From: DATDMG01 sp036518955
Lineage (GTDB): Bacteria > Actinomycetota > Actinomycetes > Actinomycetales > Kineosporiaceae
Assembly (NCBI GenBank): GCA_036518955.1
Contig: DATDMG010000119.1
Span: forward strand, 1 to 10,900
Reading direction: 5' to 3'
Length of the DNA stretch: 10,900 nt
The position numbers and the translations under genes are program-made. Within the stretch, counting starts at the first letter, position 1, and each line of letters starts with the position of its first letter. Under the pieces are notes generated by a model. It was not told the DNA's origin, did not search any database, and saw only the letters and a program-made list of their open reading frames with translations. This document shows, piece after piece, positions 6,048 to 10,900 of the stretch.

Positions 6048-6590
6048 GTGGCTGCCGAGTCAACCATGGTTCCGTTGGGTTCACCGCTACCTGCCTTCAG
6101 CCTTCCCGACCTCCACGGCGGCACGGTGTCGAGCGAGGCGTTCACGGGCGCGCCGCTGCTGGTGGCCTTCGTGTGCAACCACTGCCCGTACGTCCGCCAC
6201 GTGGAGCGGGGGCTGGCCGAGACGGTCGGCCGGCACCCGGAGCTGTCCGTCGTCGGCATCTGCACCAACGACGCCGAGGCCTATCCCGACGACGCGCCGC
6301 CGGGGCTGGCCGAGCAGGCCGCCCGGGCCGGCTGGGCCTTTCCCTACCTCGTCGACCAGTCGCAGCAGGTGGGCCGCGCGTTCCGCGCCGCCTGCACCCC
6401 GGACTTCTTCCTCTACGACCGCGCCGCCCGACTCGCCTACCGCGGCGCGATGGACGCCTCGAGCCCGGGGAACGGCCTGCCGGTCACCGGGGAGCTGCTC
6501 GACCTGGCGATCACGCGGGTCCTCGCCGGCCAGGCCGTGCCCGAACCGCACCGACCGAGCCGGGGCTGCTCGATCAAGTGGCGGGACTGA
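6048..6590 (+). CDS. Thioredoxin-fold (AhpC/TSA-like) protein with CNHC motif
   Basis: 180-residue redoxin-family protein, probably cytoplasmic since there is no signal peptide. Features in order: GSPLPAFSLPDLHGG (11-25), typical of peroxiredoxin/TlpA starts; the redox motif CNHCPYVRH (Cys43, Cys46) after strand LLVAFV; ICTNDAEAYPDD (71-82), corresponding to the conserved ND motif; the cis-proline site CTPDFFLYD (116-124), with an extra Cys116; and the terminal GCSIKW (173-178), with Cys174 usual in this subfamily. These proteins are often annotated only as 'thioredoxin family' or peroxiredoxin-like; the substrate is unknown, and a disulfide or peroxide role is inferred. The start is discussed under the leaderless promoter. 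It converges on the phosphoribosyltransferase. Confidence 0.92.
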   Translation: MAAESTMVPLGSPLPAFSLPDLHGGTVSSEAFTGAPLLVAFVCNHCPYVRHVERGLAETVGRHPELSVVGICTNDAEAYPDDAPPGLAEQAARAGWAFPYLVDQSQQVGRAFRAACTPDFFLYDRAARLAYRGAMDASSPGNGLPVTGELLDLAITRVLAGQAVPEPHRPSRGCSIKWRD

Positions 6591-6613
6591 CCTGCCCCCC
6601 ACCCGCACCCGGC

Positions 6614-6638
6614 CCGGGCCAGCCGCGGCTCGGCCCGG
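6614..6638. terminator. Bidirectional terminator-like hairpin
   Basis: CCGGGCC (6614-6620) pairs with GGCCCGG (6632-6638). Between them AGCCGCGGCT is itself self-complementary, extending the stem past one bulged C. It lies in the 54-nt gap between two convergent genes. Confidence 0.6.
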
Positions 6639-6644
6639 TCCGGC

Positions 6645-7313
6645 TCAGGCGGGCCGCGGCTCGCCGAGCGCCTGCTCGACGTCCTCATCGGTGAGCTGGG
6701 CGAAGTCGTCGTACCAGGCACCGACGGCGCCGAACCGGGCCGGGGTTCGGGCGCAGAGGACGGCGTCGGCCGCGTCGTCCAGGTCTCGCACGGACCGCGC
6801 CGCGCACACCGGTGCGGCCAGGACCAGGCGGTCCGGGCCGCCGCGGCGGACCGCGTCGATCGCGGCCCGGGCGGTGATCCCGGTGGCGAGGCCGTCGTCC
6901 ACCACGACGACGACCCGCCCGTGCACCAGCGGCGGGGGTCGGTCCCCCCGATATCGACGCAGCCGGCGCCGCGCTTCGGCGCGTTCCCGGGCCACCTCGT
7001 CGACGAGGTCTTCGACGGTGAGGCCGGCGCGGCGCAGCAGCGCGGTGTTGAACACCGGGGGGCCGTCGTCGGTGACGGCGCCCACGCCGAGCTCGGGTTG
7101 GCCGGGGAACCCGACCTTGCGCGCGACCACGACGTCCAGTTGGCCGCCGACGGCCCGGGCCACCTCCACCGCGACCGGGACGCCGCCCCGCGGCAACCCC
7201 AGCACCAGCGGCGGCACCGACGGCGGACCGGACGCGGACAGGTACCGCGCCACCACCTCGCCGAGGACCCGGCCGGCGGCCCGGCGATCGGCGAACACCT
7301 CGGGCTCGCTCAC
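6645..7313 (-). CDS. Phosphoribosyltransferase-domain protein
   Basis: 222 residues of the type I PRTase fold. The N-terminal part has FADRRAAGRVLGEVVARYL (7-25), VLGLPRGGVPVAVEVA (37-52) and the segment DVVVARKVGFPGQPELGVGA (60-79). The PRPP-binding loop is VVVVDDGLATGIT (about 135-147), with the two acidic residues followed by G-x-A-T-G. The C-terminal YDDFAQLTDEDVEQAL (201-216) is typical of this actinobacterial subgroup. Relatives in Mycobacterium tuberculosis (Rv0571c; the N-domain of Rv2030c) belong to the hypoxia/dormancy regulon, so a stress role is plausible; the base or substrate is unknown. Starts at GTG 7313, overlapping the TGA of the upstream small gene (GTGA), so translational coupling is likely; no separate Shine-Dalgarno is evident. 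Confidence 0.93.
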   Translation of the reverse strand: MSEPEVFADRRAAGRVLGEVVARYLSASGPPSVPPLVLGLPRGGVPVAVEVARAVGGQLDVVVARKVGFPGQPELGVGAVTDDGPPVFNTALLRRAGLTVEDLVDEVARERAEARRRLRRYRGDRPPPLVHGRVVVVVDDGLATGITARAAIDAVRRGGPDRLVLAAPVCAARSVRDLDDAADAVLCARTPARFGAVGAWYDDFAQLTDEDVEQALGEPRPA

Positions 7314-7501
7314 CGGACGGCGCTGTCAGCGCGCCCGCCCGACCGGCCCACGACGCCGTACTCGGCGGGGTACCCGAGCTCGACGGGCGTGATCCGAACG
7401 GTGGGCACCCGCAGGACGCCGGCGGCGCCCGTACGGCCCTCCGCCGAGTCCCGGTGCTCGCCGTGCTCGGCGGCCACGGTGAGGAACGTCTCATGGTTCA
7501 C
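7310..7501 (-). CDS. Short protein resembling the N-terminus of DUF2267
   Basis: 63 residues from GTG 7501, preceded by an excellent AAGGAGG five nt away on the minus strand. The beginning (MNHETFLTVAAEHGEHRDSAE) resembles the opening of DUF2267 proteins (family start of the kind MNxxxFLxxVxxxxGxxxRxxAE), which commonly sit beside phosphoribosyltransferases in actinobacteria. After about residue 22 the match fades (RVPTVRITPVELGYPAEYG), and the protein ends at about half the family length. It may be a decayed DUF2267 kept as a leader to couple translation of the phosphoribosyltransferase (4-nt GTGA overlap), or a distinct small protein. A longer frame (start 7726) crosses the tandem repeat and is rejected. 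The start and coupling are solid; the family link is tentative. Confidence 0.6.
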   Translation of the reverse strand: MNHETFLTVAAEHGEHRDSAEGRTGAAGVLRVPTVRITPVELGYPAEYGVVGRSGGRADSAVR

Positions 7502-7575
7502 AGTGGCCTCCTTCTCGTCTCCCGGACCTGTGGTAGCGGCTGCCGTGATCGGCCGTCGGCCTCGACCTGCTCGGA

Positions 7576-7600
7576 GTACCCGTTCGCCGCACCCCCATGC
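7576..7600 (-). promoter_or_regulatory. SigB/SigF-like promoter for the DUF2267-like/phosphoribosyltransferase unit
   Basis: On the minus strand GCAT (7600-7597), 15 nt, then GGGTAC (7581-7576). This matches the Streptomyces SigB-type consensus GNNT-N14-16-GGGTAY. It would give a leader of roughly 70 nt before GTG 7501. The GCAT lies in the tandem repeat. GGGTAC also occurs by chance inside coding sequence in this window, so support is moderate. Confidence 0.4.
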
Positions 7601-7633
7601 CTGGGAAGGGCCGCACCCCCATGCCTGGGAAGG
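7586..7633. repeat. Two perfect tandem copies of a 24-bp unit
   Basis: Copies at 7586-7609 and 7610-7633 are identical over all 24 bases. The unit begins GCCGCACCCCC and ends ATGCCTGGGAAGG, with a small internal dyad CCCA-TGCC-TGGG. It lies in the 289-nt divergent intergenic region and overlaps the -35 part of the candidate minus-strand promoter. It may be a regulatory repeat or part of a dispersed intergenic element. Confidence 0.85.
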
Positions 7634-7717
7634 AGCGGCCGGGCCAGCGGTCAGGGGACCATCCGCGGGGTGACCAGGAGTTGCTCGGGAGACGCCAGGA
7701 TCCGGCCCGGTGGTGCG

Positions 7718-7742
7718 GTTTGGCAACGCGCGCGGCGGGAAC
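7718..7742 (+). promoter_or_regulatory. SigF-like promoter candidate for the hemerythrin gene
   Basis: GTTT (7718-7721), 15 nt, then GGGAAC (7737-7742), four of six positions of the GGGTAT -10 used by SigF/SigB-type factors. It is about 48 nt upstream of ATG 7791. The -35 is a good match and the -10 is imperfect. Confidence 0.3.
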
Positions 7743-7790
7743 GGGACTAACCGAGTGCCTACCGGCGGTCACAAGCGAGAGGAGTTCGGT

Positions 7791-8366
7791 ATGACCACGC
7801 CACTGCACGAGGAGCAGCTGCCGGAGCACGACGTCATCGGCATCCTGCTCCGGCAGCATAACAGGATCAAGGAGCTGTTCGCGGACGTGGGCACCGCGGA
7901 CGGCGAGCATCGCCAGCAGGCCTTCGACGAGTTGCGCGCCCTGCTCGCCGCGCACGAGACCGCCGAGGAGATGGTGCTGCGTCCGGTCAGCCGCTCCAGC
8001 GCCGGTGCCGACGTCGCCGACGCCCGGAACTCGGAGGAGGACCAAGCCACCCATATGCTAGCGGATCTGGAGAAGCTCGACGTCGATTCCGCGGAGTTCC
8101 GGACCTCGTTCGCCGAATTCGAGCGGGCGGTCCTGACACATGCGCAGAACGAGGAGCAGCTCGAGTTTCCCTCGGTGGAGACCGACCAGTCCCGTGAGCA
8201 GCTCGAGCGGATGGGGCGAGCCCTGCTCGCGGCGGAGCGGACGGCTCCGACCCACCCTCACCCCGGTGCCGCCGGGTCCACCGCGGCGCAATGGACCATC
8301 GGGCCGTTCGCCTCGCTGGTGGACCGCGCCAGGGACGCCGTCAGCTCCGTGACCTCGCGGGACTGA
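7791..8366 (+). CDS. Hemerythrin HHE cation-binding domain protein
   Basis: 191 residues. A four-helix HHE domain binds a non-heme di-iron centre, used by relatives for oxygen, NO or iron handling or redox stress. Candidate ligands are in the expected order: His13 (EHDVIGILL), His23 (RQHNRIKELF), His55 and Glu59 (AHETAEEMVLRP), His88 (ATHMLADLEKL), and His117 with Glu121 (THAQNEEQLEFP). The domain occupies residues ~10-148. A Pro/Ala linker follows (TAPTHPHPGAAG), then a short amphipathic end (FASLVDRARDAVSSV). The start is ATG 7791, with GAGAGGAG six nt upstream. It is divergent from the DUF2267-like/phosphoribosyltransferase unit. The STAS-HATPase gene follows after 181 nt containing strong hairpins, so it is probably a single-gene transcript. 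Confidence 0.93.
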   Translation: MTTPLHEEQLPEHDVIGILLRQHNRIKELFADVGTADGEHRQQAFDELRALLAAHETAEEMVLRPVSRSSAGADVADARNSEEDQATHMLADLEKLDVDSAEFRTSFAEFERAVLTHAQNEEQLEFPSVETDQSREQLERMGRALLAAERTAPTHPHPGAAGSTAAQWTIGPFASLVDRARDAVSSVTSRD

Positions 8367-8381
8367 GGCGGCCGGCGGAGA

Positions 8382-8424
8382 GCGACCGGGCGGCGGCGGT
8401 CGCACCGGAACCGCCGCCGGTTCC
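8382..8424 (+). terminator. Tandem hairpins downstream of the hemerythrin gene
   Basis: Hairpin 1: GCGACCG (8382-8388) with CGGTCGC (8397-8403), 8-nt loop. Hairpin 2: GGAACCG (8407-8413) with CGGTTCC (8418-8424), 4-nt loop. Both arms are perfect, beginning 16 nt after the stop. Probably a terminator in a high-GC genome lacking U-tracts. Confidence 0.5.
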
Positions 8425-8488
8425 TCCCCCGGGCCGCGAGGCCGCTGCTCTTGCACCTTCCGCAGGCATCCCCAAAGGTAGGTTCAGG

Positions 8489-8537
8489 CATCGTGCGGGG
8501 CTGGTAGGCAACGGAACGGCCATCGTGCGGCGCTGGT
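8489..8537 (+). repeat. 17-bp direct repeat upstream of the STAS-HATPase gene
   Basis: CATCGTGCGGGGCTGGT (8489-8505) and CATCGTGCGGCGCTGGT (8521-8537) differ at one base and are 32 bp apart start to start, about three helical turns. Another AGGCATC occurs at 8464-8470. The second copy ends 10 nt before the ATG and abuts the Shine-Dalgarno. A TAGGTT hexamer at 8479-8484 could be the -10. Possible binding sites for a regulator. Confidence 0.5.
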
Positions 8538-8547
8538 CGGGAGCCCT

Positions 8548-9345
8548 ATGGACACCAGTGCTCTGGTTCTCCGGACCCAAGCGGTCGAGCCGGTCGTGGT
8601 CCTGCAGGTCGAAGGCGTGCTGGCGCTGGCCGACGCGGGGCGGGCGATGGCGGCCCTGACCCACGCCCTGCGGGCCCACCGGCACGGGGTGGTCGTCTGC
8701 GACGTGAGCCGGCTCGAGGTGACGAGCCGCTCGCTGCTGATGGCGTTCCCGGCGGCGCTACGGCGGGCCGGCCGCTGGCCGGCTCGGGCGCTGCACCTGG
8801 CCGAGCCCACCTCCGACGTGACGCATCACCTGCTGGACCTGCGGATGGCGCGCTACCTACCGGTTCACCCCACCCTGACCTCCGCCGTGGCCGCGGCCAC
8901 GGCGGACGCCGTGCTGGACCGACTCGAGGTGACGCTCGAGCCGGTACCGGACAGTGTCCGGCGGGCCCGGGAGATCATCAAGGCGTTCTACCCGTCCGTA
9001 GCGGGAGCCAGCAGCCACCGCGACAACGCGCTCGTGATCGGCAGCGAGCTGGCCACCAATGCCGTCCGGCATGTGACCGAGCCGTTCTCTCTGGCGATGT
9101 CGCGTTCGCGACAGCAGTTCGTCATCGCCGTCCACGACGCGAGCCGGCAGGAACCCATCCTTCGACCCCCACGGCAGACAGCCCAGCACGGGCGCGGCAT
9201 GCAGGTGGTTGACGGTCTCAGCCTCGCCTGGGGGGTCCGCTTGGTCCACGCGGACGGCAAGACCGTCTGGGCCGCCCTGCCGGTACCGACAGCACTGGTT
9301 CCGGCCCGGCGGTCGCCCACGATGTCCCCGAGATCGACTGGATGA
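8548..9345 (+). CDS. STAS-like domain fused to an RsbW-type HATPase (anti-sigma/serine kinase-like)
   Basis: 265 residues in two domains. Residues ~13-118 have the strand/helix pattern of STAS (VVVLQVEGVLAL; VVVCDVSRLEVTSRSLL; ARALHLAEPTSDV), but the usual D-x-S-G phosphoacceptor loop is EVTSRS, so phosphorylation there is doubtful. Residues ~130-247 form a GHKL ATPase of the RsbW/SpoIIAB class: N-box SELATNAVRH (Glu167, Asn171), the second motif VHDASRQEP (Asp197), the GRGMQVV lid glycines (215-221), and a closing strand KTVWAALPV. Such HATPases bind or phosphorylate sigma factors or STAS antagonists. The start is ATG 8548, with GGGAG at 8539-8543 (4-nt spacing). It faces a stand-alone STAS antagonist, a possible partner in a partner-switching pair. 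No sigma-factor gene is in the window. Confidence 0.85.
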   Translation: MDTSALVLRTQAVEPVVVLQVEGVLALADAGRAMAALTHALRAHRHGVVVCDVSRLEVTSRSLLMAFPAALRRAGRWPARALHLAEPTSDVTHHLLDLRMARYLPVHPTLTSAVAAATADAVLDRLEVTLEPVPDSVRRAREIIKAFYPSVAGASSHRDNALVIGSELATNAVRHVTEPFSLAMSRSRQQFVIAVHDASRQEPILRPPRQTAQHGRGMQVVDGLSLAWGVRLVHADGKTVWAALPVPTALVPARRSPTMSPRSTG

Positions 9346-9351
9346 GGCGGT

Positions 9352-9365
9352 CGCCCGGCCGGGCG
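9352..9365. terminator. Perfect 14-bp palindrome between convergent regulator genes
   Basis: CGCCCGGCCGGGCG is self-complementary and fills the middle of the 28-nt gap between the two convergent stops. It could terminate in both directions; a tight loop must open at the centre. Confidence 0.45.
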
Positions 9366-9373
9366 CGCCGCTC

Positions 9374-9787
9374 TCACCGTTCCTCGATCGGACGGATCGA
9401 GGTGACGGACGCGCTGCCGCCAGGGGCAGGCGCCGTGGTCTGTCCGGCGGCCATGGCGTGGCTGAGATCGTGGTGACAGGGCAGCGCCTCCAGCAGGTCC
9501 GTGACCTCGAGGAGCCGCCGGATCCGGCGGCCCCCCACCAGCCTGATCCAGCCATGTCGCTCCAGACACCGCTTCCGCGCCGACATCAGCACCCTCAGCC
9601 CGGACGCGTCGCAGAAGTCCACCCTGGCCAGGTCGATCACGAGCCGCGGCACGCCGCCGTCAAGGGCCTTCGCGATCTTCTCCTCCAGCAGTGGGGCCGT
9701 CCCGACGTCCACTTCACCGAGGACCCTCAGCACCGTCACGGCCGACCCGTCTGCCGTGACGATGTTATCCATCGCGATGGATATCAC
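9374..9787 (-). CDS. STAS-domain anti-sigma-factor antagonist
   Basis: 137 residues, RsbV/SpoIIAA-like. The domain runs from about residue 8 to 112: VTVLRVLGEVDVGTAPLLEE (17-36) is the classic first strand and helix, and VIDLARVDFCDASGLRVLM (50-68) carries the phosphoacceptor Ser62 in DASG. A final segment IRLVGGRRIRRLLEVTDLLE (81-100) follows. The last ~25 residues are a Pro/Ser/Thr-rich tail. Dephosphorylated STAS proteins bind an RsbW-type kinase and release its sigma factor. Start choice: GTG 9787 has TACCGT six nt upstream, suggesting a leaderless mRNA; ATG 9772 (five codons later) and TTG 9802 are alternatives, and none has a Shine-Dalgarno. Convergent with the STAS-HATPase gene, so partnership is plausible. 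Confidence 0.9.
   Translation of the reverse strand: MISIAMDNIVTADGSAVTVLRVLGEVDVGTAPLLEEKIAKALDGGVPRLVIDLARVDFCDASGLRVLMSARKRCLERHGWIRLVGGRRIRRLLEVTDLLEALPCHHDLSHAMAAGQTTAPAPGGSASVTSIRPIEER
9766..9783. promoter_or_regulatory. 18-bp perfect palindrome at the start of the STAS gene
   Basis: TATCCATCGCGATGGATA is identical to its reverse complement. It covers the ATG at 9770-9772 and lies at about +5 to +22 of the presumed leaderless transcript. It is AT-richer than its surroundings, and with no loop it looks more like a dimer-binding DNA operator than an RNA hairpin. Confidence 0.55.
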
Positions 9788-9793
9788 GACAAA

Positions 9794-9799
9794 ACGGTA
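9794..9799 (-). promoter_or_regulatory. Leaderless -10 element for the STAS antagonist gene
   Basis: On the minus strand TACCGT, then 6 nt (TTTGTC), then GTG at 9787: the same geometry as at three other genes in the window. No recognisable -35. Confidence 0.4.
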
Positions 9800-9825
9800 C
9801 AACCTGCCGGGTGAGGGATGGGAAG

Positions 9826-9885
9826 ACCTTCGACGTCGACGCTCGCCGACTGGCCAGGAGTGCCCCTCACCGTCGACGTCGACGC
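9826..9885. repeat. Two 17-bp direct repeats centred on TCGACGTCGA
   Basis: Copies at 9826-9842 and 9869-9885 differ at a single base (T9829 versus G9872). Each contains the 10-bp palindrome TCGACGTCGA (9830-9839, 9873-9882). Start-to-start spacing is 43 bp, about four helical turns. They lie roughly 47 and 90 bp upstream of the presumed start of the STAS gene, positions suited to a regulator. Confidence 0.5.
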
Positions 9886-9901
9886 CGCCCGGCGGCGGCC
9901 C

Positions 9902-10006
9902 TCACAGTGGCCGGCGCTGGCCGCGACGGCGACCGGCCAGGAAGGCGACGACCGCGACGGCGGCCAGCGTGAGGAAGCGCCGCGACGTCACCGTCCCGCG
10001 CAGCAT
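9902..10006 (-). CDS. 34-residue single-span membrane peptide
   Basis: ATG 10006 begins six nt after the TGA of the ligase gene, so it probably depends on translational coupling; the only upstream purine stretch is GCCGGA, a weak Shine-Dalgarno. The peptide starts MLRGTVTSRRF, continues with a hydrophobic span of ~15 residues (FLTLAAVAVVAFLAG), and ends in a strongly basic tail (RRRGQRRPL), stop TGA 9902-9904. The span is short for a full membrane crossing, and arginines flank both sides, so topology is uncertain. It could be a membrane-anchored small protein, or an unselected reading frame in GC-rich DNA. No known family. Confidence 0.45.
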   Translation of the reverse strand: MLRGTVTSRRFLTLAAVAVVAFLAGRRRGQRRPL

Positions 10007-10012
10007 TCCGGC

Positions 10013-10900
10013 TCACGCCGCCTCGACGCCGGCCGGCTCGTTCGCGAGCCGGACGAGGTCCAACAGCCGCGCCTGACCGCCCTCGGCGAGCGCCCTGCGC
10101 TGGCGCTCCGCGCCCCCCGCGCCCAGCAGCGTGTCCGCCAGGGCAGGCATCAGGGCGTCGAGGTCGTCGGCCACCGGGGCGACGTGCGCGAGCAGCGCTG
10201 CCACGACGTCGAGAGCCGGCCGCAACCACGTCTTACCGGCGGCCGCGGCGCTGAGCTGGATCAGTTCGTCGCTCACCCCGTGGCGGGCCGCCTGCCAGCC
10301 CGCGGCTCGGCCCAGTGCGCTCGGGAACCGCGGCTCGCTCACGCCGATGACGGCGTCCCGCAGCGCCCGGCAGACCAGCGCCCGGGCCAGCCCCGTGATC
10401 ATGACGGCGGACTGCACGTCCAGCTGCACGTCGCACACCTGGATCTCGACCGTCGGGCGGCTGCTCCCGGGGGGATCGGACAGCCGCAGCCACCAGTCGA
10501 CCTGTCCCCGGTCGGGGACGACGCCCAAGGCCACGAGCTGGTCGACGAACCGGTCGTACTCGGCCGCGTTCCGCACGTACGGCGGGGGGCCGTCGGCCGC
10601 CCGTCGCCGGGCGCTGATGCTGCGCCAGCTGGCGAACCCGGTGTCCCGGCCGCGCCAGATCGGCGAGTTCGCGGACAGTGCGAGCAGCACGTGCAGCCAC
10701 GGCCGCAACCGGTTCATGATGGTCGCGCCGAAGCTGCGGTCGGGGACCTCGACGTACACCCGCATGCTGCCCGCCAGCTGCTCGAGGGCCAGCTCCGAGG
10801 ACTGCGCCAGCAGCTCCTGGTGCCGTTCCGTCCGGCCGACGGCCACCGGTTCCGCCGGGTCGAACGGCAGGGCGCCGACCGGGGCCAGGACGGCGCCCTG
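10013..10900 (-). CDS. Carboxylate-amine ligase, GCS2 (YbdK/EgtA-like) family, N-terminus outside window
   Basis: The frame is open to the right edge; 295 C-terminal residues are present. The family (glutamate-cysteine-ligase type 2) joins a carboxylate, usually glutamate, to an amine such as cysteine using ATP; EgtA makes gamma-glutamylcysteine for ergothioneine. Visible: ELALEQLAGS, MNRLRPWLHVLLALSANSP, WRGRDTGFASWRSI, AAEYDRFVDQLVALG, SRPTVEIQVCDVQL. In place of the family's HVHV(E/G) signature this protein has RVYVE (about 10762-10748), and the usual TVEVRV is TVEIQV (Gln codon 10439-10441), so residues normally near the active site are changed. It may have altered chemistry or be inactive. 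The stop TGA (10015-10013) is followed by the small membrane peptide. Family assignment is firm; function is not. Confidence 0.88.
   Translation of the reverse strand, partial: QGAVLAPVGALPFDPAEPVAVGRTERHQELLAQSSELALEQLAGSMRVYVEVPDRSFGATIMNRLRPWLHVLLALSANSPIWRGRDTGFASWRSISARRRAADGPPPYVRNAAEYDRFVDQLVALGVVPDRGQVDWWLRLSDPPGSSRPTVEIQVCDVQLDVQSAVMITGLARALVCRALRDAVIGVSEPRFPSALGRAAGWQAARHGVSDELIQLSAAAAGKTWLRPALDVVAALLAHVAPVADDLDALMPALADTLLGAGGAERQRRALAEGGQARLLDLVRLANEPAGVEAA

Noticed and set aside
5977..7392. 471-residue plus-strand frame through the thioredoxin and phosphoribosyltransferase genes
   Set aside because: Arg/Thr/Ser/Pro-rich product with no motifs, overlapping two well-supported genes in other frames.
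7586..7633. Tandem repeat as a CRISPR array
   Set aside because: The two units are directly adjacent with no spacer and there are no cas genes.

Overview
The window is very GC-rich, with strongly GC3-biased codons, frequent GTG starts and several apparently leaderless genes. It reads as the chromosome of a high-GC actinobacterium. The gene mix (hemerythrin, phosphoribosyltransferase next to a DUF2267-like N-terminus, STAS/HATPase regulators, YbdK/EgtA-type ligase) would fit Geodermatophilaceae or a related soil actinomycete, but that placement is a guess. Both edges cut genes: a cytochrome P450 on the left (C-terminus only) and a carboxylate-amine ligase on the right (N-terminus missing).

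Layout. (1) 1-1730: P450 tail (+), convergent with an FAD-dependent aromatic-hydroxylase-type oxidoreductase (-). (2) 1731-3701: a 123-bp divergent control region, then ilvD (dihydroxy-acid dehydratase, branched-chain amino acid synthesis). (3) 3701-4543: a hexanucleotide G-rich array, a leader with competing hairpins, and a ParA/MinD-type ATPase with no ParB partner. (4) 4558-4953: a convergent small three-helix membrane protein. (5) 4954-6047: gene-poor, holding only an unrecognised 89-residue protein and the decayed C-terminus of a probable MFS exporter. (6) 6048-7501: a thioredoxin-fold protein with a CNHC motif, convergent with a two-gene unit (short DUF2267-like protein overlapping a phosphoribosyltransferase). 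(7) 7502-9787: divergent region with a perfect 24-bp tandem repeat and alternative-sigma-like promoters, a hemerythrin HHE protein, a STAS-HATPase fusion, and a convergent STAS anti-sigma-factor antagonist. (8) 9788-10900: a repeat- and palindrome-rich intergenic stretch, a 34-residue membrane peptide, and the YbdK/EgtA-like ligase.

Working together. The right half looks like a stress-response neighbourhood: hemerythrin, phosphoribosyltransferase, thioredoxin-fold protein, and two partner-switching regulators (STAS-HATPase and STAS). Promoter-like elements resembling SigB/SigF sites (GNNT-N15-GGGTAC; GTTT-N15-GGGAAC) flank the hemerythrin/DUF2267 divergent region, which fits that reading but is inference. 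The left half is metabolic housekeeping and oxidoreductases with no evident joint pathway. I found no clear previously undescribed multi-gene system. The most checkable oddities are the ligase lacking the family's HxH motif with its small membrane-peptide neighbour, the 18-bp palindrome at the start of the STAS gene, the repeats upstream of both STAS-type genes, and the parA leader.
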